A DNA stretch of 64,000 nt, taken from the NCBI GenBank assembly GCA_036426205.1, contig CM071570.1, positions 1,468,788 to 1,532,787 of the forward strand, written 5' to 3'. A program made the position numbers and the translations under genes. Source of the stretch: Ascaphus truei (taxonomy: Eukaryota; Chordata; Amphibia; Anura; Ascaphidae). The notes under the pieces were generated by a model. It worked only from the letters and a program-made list of their open reading frames with translations, was not told the origin of the DNA and ran no database searches. Shown here piece after piece: positions 22,780 to 34,830 of the stretch (within the stretch, counting starts at the first letter, position 1; every line of letters starts with the position of its first letter).

Positions 22780-23872
22780 AAGCCCATATCATAGTATCGT
22801 TAGTTTGTCCATCGTAACGCTCTCTCTACTTCGTCTAGTCGAAGCTGTTTACGCTCTGTTCTTGTTTTATCTAACAATTTGTAAAGTTTTTTGAGGAGTT
22901 ATTTTTATGTTGTTCTAGTTTAATTAATTTGTCCAAAATTTCCTTAAATTGTTTCTGTTTGATTTTTTTCCCTTTATGAGGCTATGGATATGAGGTCTCC
23001 TCTAAATGATGCTTTGTGGTCTTCCCAAAGCATAGCAGGGGTTGATAAAGTGCCCTTGTTTATGGAAAAGTAATCCGATAATTGTTGTTTAATTGTATTC
23101 TCAATATCTGGGAAATTCATCCGAGAATCATTCAGTTTCCATTTATATGGATTATTTTTGACGAAGGGAAGAGAGAGGACCGACTTTATGGGGGCGTTAT
23201 CAGACTAGGTTATTGGGCCTATGTTCGACTGAGAGGATTCCTGTAGAATATTTTTGGTACCCAGAAAGTAATCAATCCTTGAGAGTAGGTCTGATGTGGG
23301 GCTGAGAAAAAGGTATAGTGCCATTGACCCTGGTGCTGTGCTCTCCAAATATCCATCAAGGAGAAGTCTTTAATCAACACCTTTAATTTTTTGGCAGTTT
23401 TCTGAACTTGGATTGAGTGGGGCCTGTGGTAGTGGATTTATCCTGTTCTGGGGAGCTTACCATATTCATGTCTCCTGCTATTGAGTGAAGGCAAAGATTG
23501 TTGTTCTAGAGATTGTAGAAAGGCAGTTTGGTTCTCGTAGGGGGCATATTTGTTAACGAGAGTGAAAGGGGCTCCCGAGAGGGATCCATGAACAATCAGA
23601 TACCACCTTGGTGGAGGCAAATGGGACATTATTTTCCATCAAGATAGCTACCCCTCTTTTTTTTTTTACTGGAAAAAGATGCATAATATGACTGAGTAAA
23701 CAACTTCTTAAATGTATTTGCTGGAGAAGGGGTGTAGAAGTGAGTCTCCTGGATAAACAGTATATCACCTTTTGTTTTTTTTTAATTCTTGGAGGGCCAG
23801 TCTACTCTTCTTAACTGAGTTTAGACTTTTAACCTTACGAGATACCAGATTTACAGGAGTTGTGCTTGACAT
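22780..23872 (-). pseudogene. L1/Tx1-like ORF2 fragment (endonuclease region)
   Basis: Starts at ATG 23872. Pieces in several frames match the better preserved L1 at 35-40 kb: LNSVKKSRLALQELKK, KKKRGVAILMENNVPF, YLIVHGSLSGAPFTLVNKYA, and LDEVERALRW near the 3' limit. These belong to the apurinic-type endonuclease and linker that nick target DNA. Many frameshifts. It stops before the reverse transcriptase, so it is truncated at the 3' side, which is unusual for L1 and points to a later deletion. Confidence 0.75.
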
Positions 23873-25587
23873 GGTCTTGTTATGGTTAATTGGGGATATG
23901 GGCCCTCCACTTTCCCACAGTGGAAGTCTTGATTTATTTCAGTCTTTTATAGGGTACTGTTTTGATGTTTCAGTTTTTCTGCTATGGGCACAGAGAGGAG
24001 TGGCAGAGCCGAGGGAAGGAGGAGAGAGGCCGGACCGGAAAAGGTGGGGGGGGGAAAGGGGGGGGGGGGGGGGGGGGAAGGAAAAAGAGAAAGGAAGAAA
24101 AATTTGCTTATTTCTAGCCCTGACGTTGAAGCCTTAATCACCATGGTGATAAGGAATGCGGGCAGTTTGCCCTTGGGTGAAATCCCCGGACGCCGCTCAC
24201 GGATGTCACAAAGAGAGGGGGCCGAAGACCCTCCGAACCTAAATAATAACCATATAACAACCAGTTTTTGGAACAACAACATTGCAGTATTTAAAACGAT
24301 ATTGTGAATTTCAGGAATTTGCTGAGCTCTGGGAATTGATTTAAGTTGAACCTGGGGGATAAGACAGAGGGGGAGGGAGTTGGTGATTTGAAGGGGGGCA
24401 AGGGTGTAAGGGGCAGAGGGGGTGTGTGGACGGGCTAGGAATATGGCTAAGCTAGAGCCTCAGCAGAGATTTCCCCAGGGCTACCCGGTTCTTGATTCAC
24501 TCGGGAGGGTCTGACAATCAGCTCAGGTGTGTCTTACCCTCTTTTCTAAAGCTATTGATAATTCCTTTGATATGGAGGGGTAGGGATGAGACAAACAGGG
24601 GGGTGGTGAGGGAGAGGGAGGGGGGGAAGAGGATTTGGGGGGTGGCGGAAGGAAGTGGGATAGGAGGTTGGTGGGTAAAAGGGGCGGGAGACAGGAGGGG
24701 GGAGGTAGGGTGGCGGAAGGGGGCAAGAACAGATTAACAGCTTTCCCCATTTTAGCCTGAAAGGGAAGGATGGAGGGCTGCAGTTTTGCAGAGACGTGAA
24801 GATATTATGACCTAGTGACATCTTCGGATTTGATCATGAAGACATTCAGTATAACTTTCAAAACATACAAAGCTTTTAAGTTTTATAATATAGTTATTCA
24901 GCTTTATAGAACAATGTTAACTTTATTCGTACAGAGGACCGAGTTAACATTTTCATTTTATGATCTTTACTTCTGGGGGGAGGAAGGGAGGGATGCAGGG
25001 GGAGTGTGGGGGGTGGAGGGGGGGAGAGAGGGGAAGGGGGCAGGGAGATGGGGGAAGACGAGGGGGGAGGGAGGGGAAAAGGGGTGGTGGTGGGGACAGT
25101 ATTGAAGGGGTATAAAAAAGCTTAACTTTTTCCTATTGTAGTCTGAGAGGGATGGGGAGGGGTAAGGGGCTACATTTTTGCAGACACATAAAAATATTAT
25201 GATATAATAACATCGTCTTATTTTCCATGAAACCATATAACTTTTAGAACATATTATACTTTAAGGTTTATAATGTAGATATTCAGCTTTATCAAACATC
25301 GTTAGCATTGTTATACAGAGACCCGAGAAAACCTTTTCATTTTATAACCTCAACTTCAGAGGGGGGGGGGCATGGGGGGAGGGATGCAGGGGGGGAACCT
25401 AGGTTGGGGCTGGGGGGGGAAGCAGGATTCTTCTGCTTTTTTGGGGGGAGGGTTGAGGGGGGGGGGACTATAATCACAAAACACTTTGTACAGTCAGACC
25501 TGGCTTCAGTGGGTAGGTGCTGGAGACGATGCATCTTCCTCTATAATCCTGGCCTCCCTCTCGTGCAAACACTTATTGAGAGGAGGG
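23873..25587 (-). mobile_element. L1 5' region, G-rich on the + strand
   Basis: It lies directly upstream (in minus-strand sense) of the ORF2 fragment and is pyrimidine-rich in the sense direction. It contains long homopurine runs on + (24040-24080, 24595-24730, 24975-25100, 25360-25470). Overlapping open frames here are composition artefacts. It ends at the LTR start at 25588. Confidence 0.55.
24744..25500 (-). repeat. Two tandem monomers of about 380 bp
   Basis: The block starting near 24744 (CCTGAAAGGGAAGG...TTCAGCTTTATAGAACA...CATTTTCATTTTATGATC) recurs diverged from about 25122 (TCTGAGAGGGATGG...TTCAGCTTTATCAAACA...CCTTTTCATTTTATAACC). Tandem 5' monomers act as promoters in some mammalian L1s; the same role here is inference. 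Confidence 0.7.
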
Positions 25588-25904
25588 TGTGACGGTGAAG
25601 GGGTAACCAGGCCATCAATAAAGGTATTATGCCCGGCTGATTACCTCTGAGCCCTGTTTCAGATTTTAGAGTGTCAGCTCTTCAACCTGGGTATTGCACC
25701 TGCAATGAATGTAATTGTATGTCAATGAAAAATGTATGTGTTTTACCTTTCCAGCAGTGCTACCCAGTGGAGATTCTCAGGCTATGAGTTTCAAGGGGGG
25801 TTATGTGGTAAAAGTGTTGTCCGATTGTCTAGGTAGTCGGGGTCCAGAGTTGCTGGCCACCCCAAAAATGTATCCGGGAATCAGGTCATATTCCGGGGAC
25901 ATAT

Positions 25905-27900
25905 TGTCACGGTATGCCAGGCCTAATACACCTTTATATTTAAGGGATCAGTCACAAGGCAAAACAGGCAGTAAAATAAATTGCGGTTTATTCGGATAAG
26001 ACCTCGGAAACACACAGAAATACAAGAAACAGAGAATATACTGTGACAGAGTCACTGACTCCGTAGGCTGGAATGGAGGATATGTGTACCTTCCAGCACT
26101 CAACCAGTTAATCCTCCCTGGAGTTTTCAAGAACACCTGAAATCTAATTAATCAGCCTGGGCTGAACTCCTGAAAACAAGGAAGTGTTTGGTCACAGGCT
26201 GAGCCTGACCCAGAAAGCCAGAGGCAGTGAGAGAGACTGACCGGTTTACCCTCAGAGAAGTAGCTCCCCAGCTACCAAAGGCTGGTTAAAGATGTTGGCA
26301 GATTGTGAAAGAAGTTGCTGAGAGAGCCGTGCTGAAGCGGTGTGAGAGAAGGACAGCCGTGACTGAGTCGGTGTAGAGAAGCTTATTGAGAGAGCCGTGC
26401 GAGCAGGGACATTGCCAGATGGACTAAGATAGCAAAACCCTTTCTAATTGTTACAAATACTCTGTACTGTTACTTTATTGCCGAGGCATGTTTTGGGCTG
26501 ACAACCGGCTTAGCTGGCGGCCCTTATAGTAAGGGCCTGAAGAAGTCAGTAAGCTCCCTGACAGGGATAGGCGTTTATTTATGTTTTTATTTTACTTTGG
26601 TTTGCTTAGAGGGACGGTGGATCTGCGAATACGTTACTTAAACCCCTATAAATAAACCCCACGTAAATAGAAGTACGGTGTTTCCGGCCTTATTTGGGAT
26701 AAAAGGGACCTCAACGTGATGTGGTTGTCACAATACACACTTACTGGGGTCTGGGGAAGGAGATCTACCCTTTCCTAGTTGCAAGGCGCCTGCTTCCGCA
26801 AAGGCTTATCTTGATAGGACCCTGGTTCTGGGCTCGTGGACCGAAATCCAGCCTGCTGGCTAGGCCTCCCCATGCTTCCCTGTGTGAATAGCTCTTTTAC
26901 AGAAGCACCTTTGAGAGGCCCGCCAGCAGCTGCATGTCTTCAGTCATCCAACAGGAAAAAGAGAGAGCTGCTTTTACTGCACGCTCTTATATAGGCTGGA
27001 TTCCTATCTAAATCATTGAGGAGTGTAATAGCCAATTACAGCAGGGATTGAAACTACACATTCACTGATAGGAGGGATAAATTCAAAACTTGCCAATGGA
27101 AAACATGCTTCTGAATTTTGACACACAGGGCCGTTTTTAGCTAGTCACAGACCCCCTGCTGTCAAGGCTCCAACATGTCTGGAGGAAACAAAGACAGATA
27201 TCCTGTAAACCTCCCCTTGGCCATGTGCACAAAAGGAATCCAATTACTTGGGCCTTTTGCTTTGAAATGCTAATTACCTGTGGCTGCCTTTAGTCCTGTA
27301 TGCAGTCCCACTCATAGCACAAACACAAAATGCATGGAAGTTTTAAAACAGAAAACCAACATTTAGACACAAGAACTGGCACTCCACCATTTGCACATAT
27401 CATGTGGGGGTTCTGAAACCTTCTCTAAGACACCAGCTCTAATACATTGCTGGCAGACAATACAGGTTAAACTATTCCCTCTTTTCCGTCATGTTCCAGA
27501 AGTCTCTGCCCTGCAGCTATTTCTCATAAGAGGCCCTCCATACAAGGCAATCCACTTATAAGCTTGCACAGGCAGCTGCAGGCCCATGAGGCAAAGGGAA
27601 TACACAGAGAATGCATTAACTAGCCCCCTGTGCTTACACAGTTAACCCCACATACACAGTTCCTAGTGTCAATAAAGGAAAGAGATACAGCCCTGGGAGT
27701 GCTGAGCATCTTTTCATTTCACTGTGGGACTTAGAAGAAAAATGGGAAATATTTTTGTTCTTTCATGAAATGTTTAATAGCCAATGTGGCTATAAGGTTT
27801 ATACAGCCCAACTCAGGTTTACAGTGAATGGGGGGAAAGGGCTAGTGGGATTGAAAATATATATAGTCCCATTCTACCCCTCATAGCCCAAAGTGAAAAT
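25905..27900 (-). mobile_element. Inverted LTR nested in an LTR
   Basis: TGTCACGG at 25905 is the reverse complement of the family terminus. It is followed by the antisense poly(A) block (AATAAATTGCGGTTTATTCGG, reading across the signal). It contains the Gypsy-type solo LTR at 26042-26732. The far end was not located; 27900 is an estimate. Confidence 0.45.
26042..26732 (+). mobile_element. Gypsy-type solo LTR
   Basis: A 691-bp unit beginning TGTGACAGAG and ending GTTGTCACA, with AATAAA near 26651. It is flanked by ATAC on both sides (26038-26041 and 26733-26736). The 4-bp duplication and TG...CA ends suit Ty3/Gypsy. It is the innermost, hence youngest, member of a three-level LTR nest. Confidence 0.75.
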
Positions 27901-28890
27901 TGTACAATTATATTTTTTATTAAACAGAGATGTTTATAAATGTAGTATACTTATAAATTGGGACTTTCAAAGACAGTTCTCTGAGGGGGGCTAGTGGGCT
28001 ATCAGTTTGTGGTGCCACTGAGTCTGCCCTAGGTCCGTACTTCAAAGTCACAGATGCTGCCAGAGGTGTTAAAGCCATTTGGGCAGGATGGTTAGGTGAC
28101 GTACCCACGTCCGGGAAAGAATGCCAGCCATCGCAGACAGCAATTGCCTTCCCAGACTTGGAGGCACCTACCCCAGCGGGTGGCGTCTGAATAACAAGTG
28201 GCTAGGGTGACAAACTCACGCATGCCCTCGCTACATTCAGAAGAACCGCTTGCCCGCCTTTGGAACACTGGCAGCCCTCTGATTGGCAGGTTGTAAAGTT
28301 CCCAGGCTCGGATTGGTTGTAGTATTTCATGAATGAATCGGAAATACTATAAGAAACCCAGCAGCCAATCCGGTCATCAGATTCTAAGCGCCAAGACAGC
28401 AGTGGCAAATTTGAGCTCACCAACAGATGCTCTTGGAGAAATAGACGCGAGCCGGCTTCAGACAAGAAATTGTTTAAGTCCCACGTTTCAGGGTCAAGTT
28501 TTGAGAAGAGAACGTAGCGGTCGCGGCTGGAACTACATGCCGAAAAGAGTACCAGGACGTTTGGTGCTTTCTCCCGGTGAAGGTATTGTAACACCTTCAG
28601 AAGAGATACAGTACAGCGGTGGCATTTTGTAACTCATGCTGAATTGAGTTCCAGGACTTTTTCGGGTAACTCCCGGTAACCTAAAGACTTTGTTTTCAGT
28701 GCTATTTCAACTAGGAAGGGTTAGTTTTGTAGCCCAGATCCCCAGTAAGTGTGTTTTCTTCTGCATAATTGTAATCCATTGTGTGTACGTCTGTTTCAAA
28801 GGAATAAATCGCAATTTGTTTTACTCCTTGGTTTTGCTCAGAGTTAGGATCCCGGTATAAACGTGTAAGCTCCTGGTCTCCCGTGAAACA

Positions 28891-30135
28891 GGACACGGAG
28901 CGTTCATGGTATCTGCAGTCCTGTGTCTGGTTTGGGTGGGTGGGATGGATTTGTGGGTGGTGTGGACAGGAAAGAGTGAAGTGGCGAAGAAGGGATCTCG
29001 ATCCTAGGATGGCACTTAGTTGGGTAGAATCGCCTTTTCTTTCCGTAGGTCCCGCGATGTCTCAGGAAACACCAGGGACAGCCGCCTCTCCTGTCCTCGC
29101 CGGCAACCCCCCCGAGAAGGACCGTAAATGATCATCTCCTGGTAAGCTCACATATCCCCATTTATGTGACGGTAGGCTGGGCTTCTCTCAGAGGTCTCCC
29201 CGTCGAGGTCTCCTTGGGCTCTTGGCTGCACTGAAGGGTGAGTTTGAGGATATAGGGGGAGGGGCGGAGGGGGGTAAAAAGGATCCCATAGAGTATGGGG
29301 GGGTAGAGGCGGACCATAGAAGGGATAGAGGTACGGGTGAGGTATTAGTGGGGAGCCAGATGAAAGTGGGGAGGAGAGGTAGGGGAAGGGAAGAGGGCAG
29401 GGGAGGGAAGGAAGGCACGGGAAGGGAGGGGGTTAGGTTCTGGCAGCTTTGAAAGTCTAGAACATCACTCCAGGCCCGACAAGTCCTAGTGAAAGATGAT
29501 TGTCTTCTTCTCTTCGTCGCTTCATCGGGGGAGGGGCAAACCCCTCACCTTTGTTGCGACCATTTCATCAAGAGTTTTAGTCAAGCATAAGGATGACAGA
29601 TCCAGAATTTCATTGGTAATAAATAGCCTTGGTTTCCCAGAGAAGTCAGGTTTCCAGTGTCTCTATTAGGTGAATGTACCACGTAGGGGTTTGGAAATAG
29701 TAAAGTTTAAAAACAACAACTTGGGGAAAGGATTCCCCTGAGCTCATCAGAAAAAGTTCAAGGGGAAACATTTTTTATTATTTGAAAGTCTATTCAGTCG
29801 TTTTCCCACAGGGATGGAATTTTATCCTCAGTCTCCTGTTCTGGTGTTTCTCTGGCTGGCCAGCCGTTCGGAAGCCCTTGAGGGGCCTGAGGTATTGGAG
29901 AGGCTGCGGTCTTCAATGGCATCATGTATATTTTCTAGGACATGGAAGATTGTGTTTTCATGTTAAATTTAGAAAACACTTATCCTATATTTGTATTTAC
30001 AATATATTGATCCAGAGGACGGCAAACAAAAAACCCCAGGAGTATCATTCAATGATGTCTCATAAAGGGGAAAAATACATTCCTTCCTGATTTCAATAAA
30101 TAGCAATCAGATTTCTCCATGGATCAACATCCTTC
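28891..30135. other. Unassigned region with G-rich block
   Basis: A G-rich stretch at about 29240-29440 resembles the 5' region of the L1 copies. The minus-strand frame there is low-complexity (Pro/Ser). No confident domain was found. Confidence 0.35.
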
Positions 30136-30892
30136 CCGTTTACTTATTTTCTGTATCACCTTTTTTGAAGATATTTATTGCATCTTCCATCACAGTATCC
30201 TATGGGTAATGAATCCCACACTGTAACTGCCCTTAATGTAAAGAACCCTTTCCTTTGTTGCTGGTGAAATCTCCTTTCCTCCAACCTGAAGGAATGCCCC
30301 GAGTCCTTTGTACTGCCTGTGGGATGAACAGTTCTTTTGAAAGCTCCCTGTACTGTCCCAAGATATATTTGTATATAGTTATCATATCCCCTCTAGACTC
30401 CTCTTTTCTAATGTCTTATCTTATGGAGTGGTGCCCAAAACTATACTCCATATTCAAGTCGTGGTCTTACTAATGATTTATACAGTAACATAATTGTGCT
30501 TACTTCCCTTCCATCCATACCCCATTTTATGCAAAATAAGATCGTACAGTATTTGCCTTTGCAGCTACTGACTGACATTGGGCACTATTGCTAAGACTGC
30601 TCTCTAGAAGCACTAAAGCACTAAATGCTTCTCCATCAAGGAGTGACCTAATGTTGGCTTGTTTCATTTGTAAGTAGCCTATTTATTCTTGCTCCCAAAA
30701 TGCCTAACCTTACATTAATCTGTATTAAATCTCCTCTGGCATTTACCTGCCCAAGTGTCCAGTTTATCCAAATCCTTCTGGAGAGAAATTACATCCTGCT
30801 CTGATTCTACTACCTTATACAATTTAGTGTCATCAGCAAAGATCAACACTGTGCTCTCTATGCCACCCCCAAGGTCATTAATAGAGTTGTGG
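30136..30892 (-). mobile_element. CR1-like LINE fragment (antisense)
   Basis: The order of phrases (CATATCCCCTCTAGACTCC, GTGGTCTTACTAATGATTTA, TTTGCCTTTGCAGCTAC, TTTAGTGTCATCAGCAAAGA, AGGTCATTAATA) is that of the reverse complement of vertebrate CR1 3' regions as I recall them. No open frame remains. Confidence 0.5.
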
Positions 30893-31110
30893 CTTCTTAT
30901 TGGACAAACATTTAACTCCCTTTAAAAAAAAAAAAAACACACAAAAACAGGAAGTAATACCAGTAACTTCAACGGCAAGTCTCCCAGGAACTGGAGGGTC
31001 CCCGAAACTGACAATAGTTTGGGTGAGCTCCGGAGGAGCCCCAAGTTCTGTACTAAAAAAGGGGATGTTAGGGGGATTGCTGTTTTAACTTATAAAACAA
31101 AGAACACTCC
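30893..31110. repeat. Partial copy of the 53.2-kb TTAA MITE
   Basis: The segment GTAACTTCAACGGCAAGT...CCAGGAACTGGA matches GTAACTTCAGCGGTAAGT...CGGGAACCAAGG at about 53291-53330, with similar flanks (AATAGT, TTATAAAA). Confidence 0.5.
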
Positions 31111-31316
31111 ACACACTCCATTAACAAGTCTATGATTAAACCTAATACTTTAATAAATATATAAATATACATATAAAATGTACAATGCACCATGTTTCTA
31201 GTTCTCTCACAGGAATGTTAATGTTAATTCAGCAGAAAATAAAGTACAGAGAAAGTGTGTGGGGGGGAGGGGGGGTTGGGGAGGGAACAGAAGATACGAT
31301 CTTGTTGGCAGGATGG

Positions 31317-31840
31317 TCAAAGTATTTTGTTCCGATGGGTGGATGGGTGGCTTGTTGGATGTGGAGAGGAAGCAGAAATTGGAGAAAAAGTTGGAAAAAA
31401 GGTGGAGGGAGTTTTGGAAGTGGGAGCATACAAGGTCGACGGAATCTGTGAGGAAGGAATGTAAGCGGCCGCAGATTGGGAAGATGGAATATATGTGGCA
31501 GGAATCTGGAAAGAGGGGACAAAGGAGACCGGGCTCTGTGAGTAATGGATATAAGAGGCTGGAGGCTGGGGAGCCGATATGTAAGTGGTTAAGGCAGATG
31601 ATTCGGTGGATGTAGGAGTAGGGAATGGTATGAACATGGGAGGGAAGGGCGTCGGCTGGTTCCCGGCAGCAGCTGAATCTTGGCTTCCAGTTTTTATGGA
31701 GTCTGCAGAACTTTCCCCCATGTGCTGATAGTGCAAGCTGGCCATCTGGACAAGGTTATGGTTCAAGAAATCTAACCGGGTTATGATCTCCTTCTGTTGC
31801 ATCACCAGCGTCTCCAGCAGCTGCAGCTCCTGACACTTAT
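31317..31840 (-). CDS. Terminal exon of a spliced gene (C-terminal helix, Pro/Ser-rich tail)
   Basis: Begins after acceptor TCTGTTCCAG and runs 524 bases to a stop at 31317. It opens with a leucine-rich amphipathic segment, KCQELQLLETLVMQQKEIIT then RLDFLNHNLVQM, typical of a short coiled-coil oligomerisation helix. About 100 residues rich in Pro, Ser, Thr and Tyr follow, containing loose repeats of the type YIPSSQ-x-P. Joining to the exon ending at 32309 is in phase (G|AT). The layout (acidic linker exons, C-terminal leucine helix, Pro-rich tail) recalls Myb/SANT-like proteins derived from Harbinger transposons such as NAIF1 or MYPOP relatives. No Myb domain is visible in the window, so that is a hypothesis. 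An ATTAAA variant poly(A) signal lies downstream near 31150. Confidence 0.55.
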
Positions 31841-32308
31841 CTGGAACAGATAACACACGTGGTCCAAGTCATGTTGTCATCTGCTGCAGTCAGACGGTAA
31901 AGTCACGCACAACAAATTGAGATCAAAAGGTCCTTGTAATTAAAATATATGCATATAATTAATGCAGTACAACACATCTCCAATCAGGCTCATTTCTCAT
32001 CTTCATACAATTCCGTAGAGGCAATATTAAAAATGCATGCATCACATGCCTACAAATCTACCATTAAAACGTAATGTATTTCATCTATAGTAAACAGGTA
32101 TTACAACCATCACTGACAGCATGCAAATATGGGGCACCCAGACACCAAACAAAAATAAACAGGACTACAAGAAAGTAGATTATTTCTGGAGGTGGGAAAA
32201 ATACCATACAATAGGTAAACATGACTAGTCTCTGTGAATGTACATCCCACCAGAGATTGAGACTTCAAAAGAAAAAGAGTAAAAGTAAAAAAAAGATGAG
32301 TACAGTAC

Positions 32309-32410
32309 CAGATGAAGACTCAGTATCGGACCTCGGTGTCTCTGGAATGTGATGGAGAATCACAGGCTTGATATCTTCATCGTCATGCAGGACTTGGTGC
32401 TCTAAAGTAG
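32309..32410 (-). CDS. Internal exon, 102 bp, acidic
   Basis: Acceptor CTTTTCAG, donor G|GTACTG, phase 1 at both ends, 34 codons. It encodes TLEHQVLHDDEDIKPVILHH then IPETPRSDTESS. It is clearly similar to the exon at 48113 (EDEDIKAVILLHD...SNADSS), suggesting an ancient exon duplication within the gene. Confidence 0.55.
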
Positions 32411-32504
32411 CTGAAAAGTTGAAAAAAAAAACCTCATTTACCTGTTAGGAGAGAGAAGGAAACTCTCAGCGTGATCAGGTTTCATTAAACACTTGTACAT
32501 GTTG

Positions 32505-32554
32505 CGCGCACACACACACACGCGCACGCGCACGCACACACACACACACACACA
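32505..32554. repeat. CA/CG microsatellite
   Basis: Alternating CACACA and CGCGCACGCG dinucleotides of about 50 bp, in an intron of the minus-strand gene. Confidence 0.9.
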
Positions 32555-33237
32555 CTTGAGTTCGTTAGAGTCTAACATGGCAGATTCTCTGTCACATAGA
32601 GAGACAGGAAAAACCTGTTCAGATAGGTTGATACAGCACTGCGTAGGTTAATTCCACAGCAGGCTAGCTTGCTTCATCTCCTCGTCTGCTTTGTTAGGGG
32701 ATTAAAAACCTACACAGAATTACTGCGAAGGCCTCTCAGATCCAGGAACTTTGCTGCCCCTGGACCGCAGTGGAGAGATCACCCTGCACCGTGGAGCTTC
32801 CCACCGCCTATCCCAGCCAGGAGGAAGCCGTGGTCCCGAAGGTAAAGACTTGCCTATTACCAAGTTTGTTTTATGGTTGGTAAAGGAACTTAGCCCTCCA
32901 ACCCACAGATAGGGACCGAGTTCTTGGTATAGTCAGGGCTCCCTATAGGAGCTAGGCCTATTTTGGTTTTTGTTAACCCTGTTTGCTGAACCCAAGAAGA
33001 ATTATTTGTGTTGGCAGAGCTTCAGCTAATAGAAGCCTATTTTATTTTCCCACAGAAAGCAGTCTCGTGTTTTAAACCTCTGTACACATCTCCCACATTG
33101 AACATCAGGAACAAAGCTCAAAGGCCTCCGGTATTATCTGTAAAAATACATTTTTGACAAAGCTCACAAAATAAATTGCATAAGAACCAAACACTATAAC
33201 ATACAGTATGTCCAGAAGGACAGACATAAATTAGAAA

Positions 33238-33415
33238 TTGGGAGGCTCAGGGGAAGCGGGAGGGTGGGAGGCTCAGGGGAAGCGGGAGGGTGGGAGGCGA
33301 GAGGGTGGGAGGCTCAGGGGAAGCGAGAGGGTGGGAGGCTCAGGGGAAGCGAGAGGGTGGGAGGCTCAGGGGAAGCGAGAGGGTGGGAGGCTCAGGGGAA
33401 GAAGAAGAGGTTGTG
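33238..33415 (+). repeat. Minisatellite, about 24-bp unit
   Basis: About seven copies of GTGGGAGGCTCAGGGGAAGC plus GAGAG. The open frame across it (Gly/Glu/Arg-rich) is an artefact. Confidence 0.9.
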
Positions 33416-33550
33416 GAGGCCAATACTGTAAGATAATTTAAGAATGATTGAGACTGAAGGCAATCCTAAATATGAAAGAAAACCAAGGATCCAATAGGGT
33501 CCCAGCTTCAGGAATATGACCAGCGCTGTTTTTATCTTCTGTCAAACGTC

Positions 33551-33665
33551 ATGCATGTTAAAATGGATAAGAAGAAAAAAGGTGACACGTGCTCATTTGC
33601 ATGTAATTTCCCAGAATCCCTGTACATAATTGATGTAAAAAAATGTAAAAAAGAGTGCTTTGCCA
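33551..33665 (+). repeat. Dispersed repeat with ATTTGCAT octamer, copy 1
   Basis: Contains GTGCTCATTTGCATGTAATT and TCCCAGAATCCC, matching 47690-47755 (CATTTGCATGTCATTTCCCA). The octamer ATTTGCAT is a POU-factor site by sequence; function not implied. Confidence 0.55.
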
Positions 33666-33699
33666 AATCTTTCTCATCCATGAAGAGCACTAATAAGGT

Positions 33700-33848
33700 A
33701 AAGGGGCATTGTGACTGTGTAAGGTCCTGCTCAACAGGCTCAGTGGAAGACAGAAGCTAATTGAGCCACCCGTGCTGAAGCAGGGATATCCTTAAAATCT
33801 GACCTGTCGGTGGGGCTCTTGAGGACTGGAGTTGAGAACCCCTGGATT
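33700..33848. mobile_element. Truncated hAT MITE
   Basis: Shares TGAGCCACCCGTGCTGAAGC and the terminus GTTGAGAACCCCTG with the complete element at 48309-48481. Only one terminus is clear. Confidence 0.5.
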
Positions 33849-34029
33849 AAAGGAATTTAACACAATCCGGAGTTAACCAACTATTACATACTTACAGGTT
33901 TACCGGTTTAAATGTCGTATTATGTGCCAAACATTGGTGGTAATGTGCATGCAAAAATATATTTAATTCATATTGATACTTCAAGTGTTTTGGTCGTTGT
34001 CTTATCTTTGATTTGACTGTCAAATTGTG

Positions 34030-34830
34030 AGTAAGGCTGCGTCCCCGCTGGCGCTGAGCGTGCTGTACGCTCGGTGCTTGACGCTTTTTCTTCTGGTACT
34101 TGTAATGTACACGTCCCTGCTCCCACGGTGCGCGCATGCGCGGGCACACACACTCTCCCAAGCTAGGCGCTTGAGACAAAAAAAAGTGACTTTCAAGCAC
34201 GCTTAACATGCCCCCAATGACATCCCGCTCCCGCTTGCGAAATAGACAGGACACCCGGCACTCATGCTTAGAGAGTTGGTGACGTCCCCGCTCTAAAGCA
34301 TGAGAACAGCCAGTGCCAGTCGGGCCGCAGCCTAAGGCCGTGATCCATACTTAGCGTCACTGTGTGCGCGGTGCGAACAAAAAGCCGTTCCTCCACGAGG
34401 ACGGCCATAAAGCGTGCGACTGCGCACGCGATGGAGCACGGACGGTTGTTCACGAGTCAAAAATAATTTGTTGTTGTTGGCGCGCGACGGCCGGGTCACG
34501 TTTACGGTTCAGCCAATGAGGGCGAGACCGCTCAGGTGACATCACGGGCACGCCTCCAGTACGTCTCCGCCTCCAGATCCTGTGGCCTCTATCGCCTATG
34601 CAGCAGGTGCGCGTGACGCCAAACGCTCCGTCGCACGCGCCTAATATATCCAAGGCGTGCGCTTATAGTAGGAGCGACGTGACGGCACAATGGCTTGGTC
34701 GCGATCGCGGGAAGTCACTTCAATTTGATTTTTTCAGCAACCGCAGCGTGACGTCAGCGCTGCCGGGACTATAAACGTGACCGAAGCGCCTCGCGCTCCT
34801 CTGGCCTTGTTTTGCATTAAATCACTCCTG
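34030..34830. mobile_element. CpG-rich MITE cluster
   Basis: A GC- and CpG-rich block with at least two adjoining units; the first runs from about AAGGCTGCGTCCCCGCTGG to CGGGCCGCAGCCT (34030-34334). The last about 120 bp (34705-34830) is shared with 42322-42430. CpG density could be mistaken for a CpG island; no exon was recognised. Confidence 0.45.
34705..34830 (+). repeat. CRE-containing repeat, copy 1 (copy 2 at 42322-42430)
   Basis: Both copies read TTTTTTCAGCAACCGCAGCG, then TGACGTCAGCG (a perfect CRE palindrome), a CTATAA box about 15 bp on, and CCTTGTTTTGCATTAAA at the end. The CRE-plus-TATA arrangement looks promoter-like. Whether it is transcribed is unknown. Confidence 0.6.

Larger units (their letters stand above)
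25588..28890 (+). mobile_element. LTR family A copy, split by nested LTRs
   Basis: The 5' end is TGTGACGGTGAAGGGGTAAC. After 25904 it is interrupted by an inverted LTR. The 3' part resumes before about 28050 and ends with an AATAAA (about 28804) and CCTGGTCTCCCGTGAAACA (28872-28890). Confidence 0.6.

Noticed and set aside
28333..28632. Plus-strand 99-codon and minus-strand 130-codon frames
   Set aside because: They fall in an LTR body whose sequence is repeated elsewhere in the window without open frames.
31229..31615. Plus-strand frames opposite the terminal exon at 31317
   Set aside because: They are antisense shadows of the Pro/Ser-rich coding exon and the flanking G-rich stretch.
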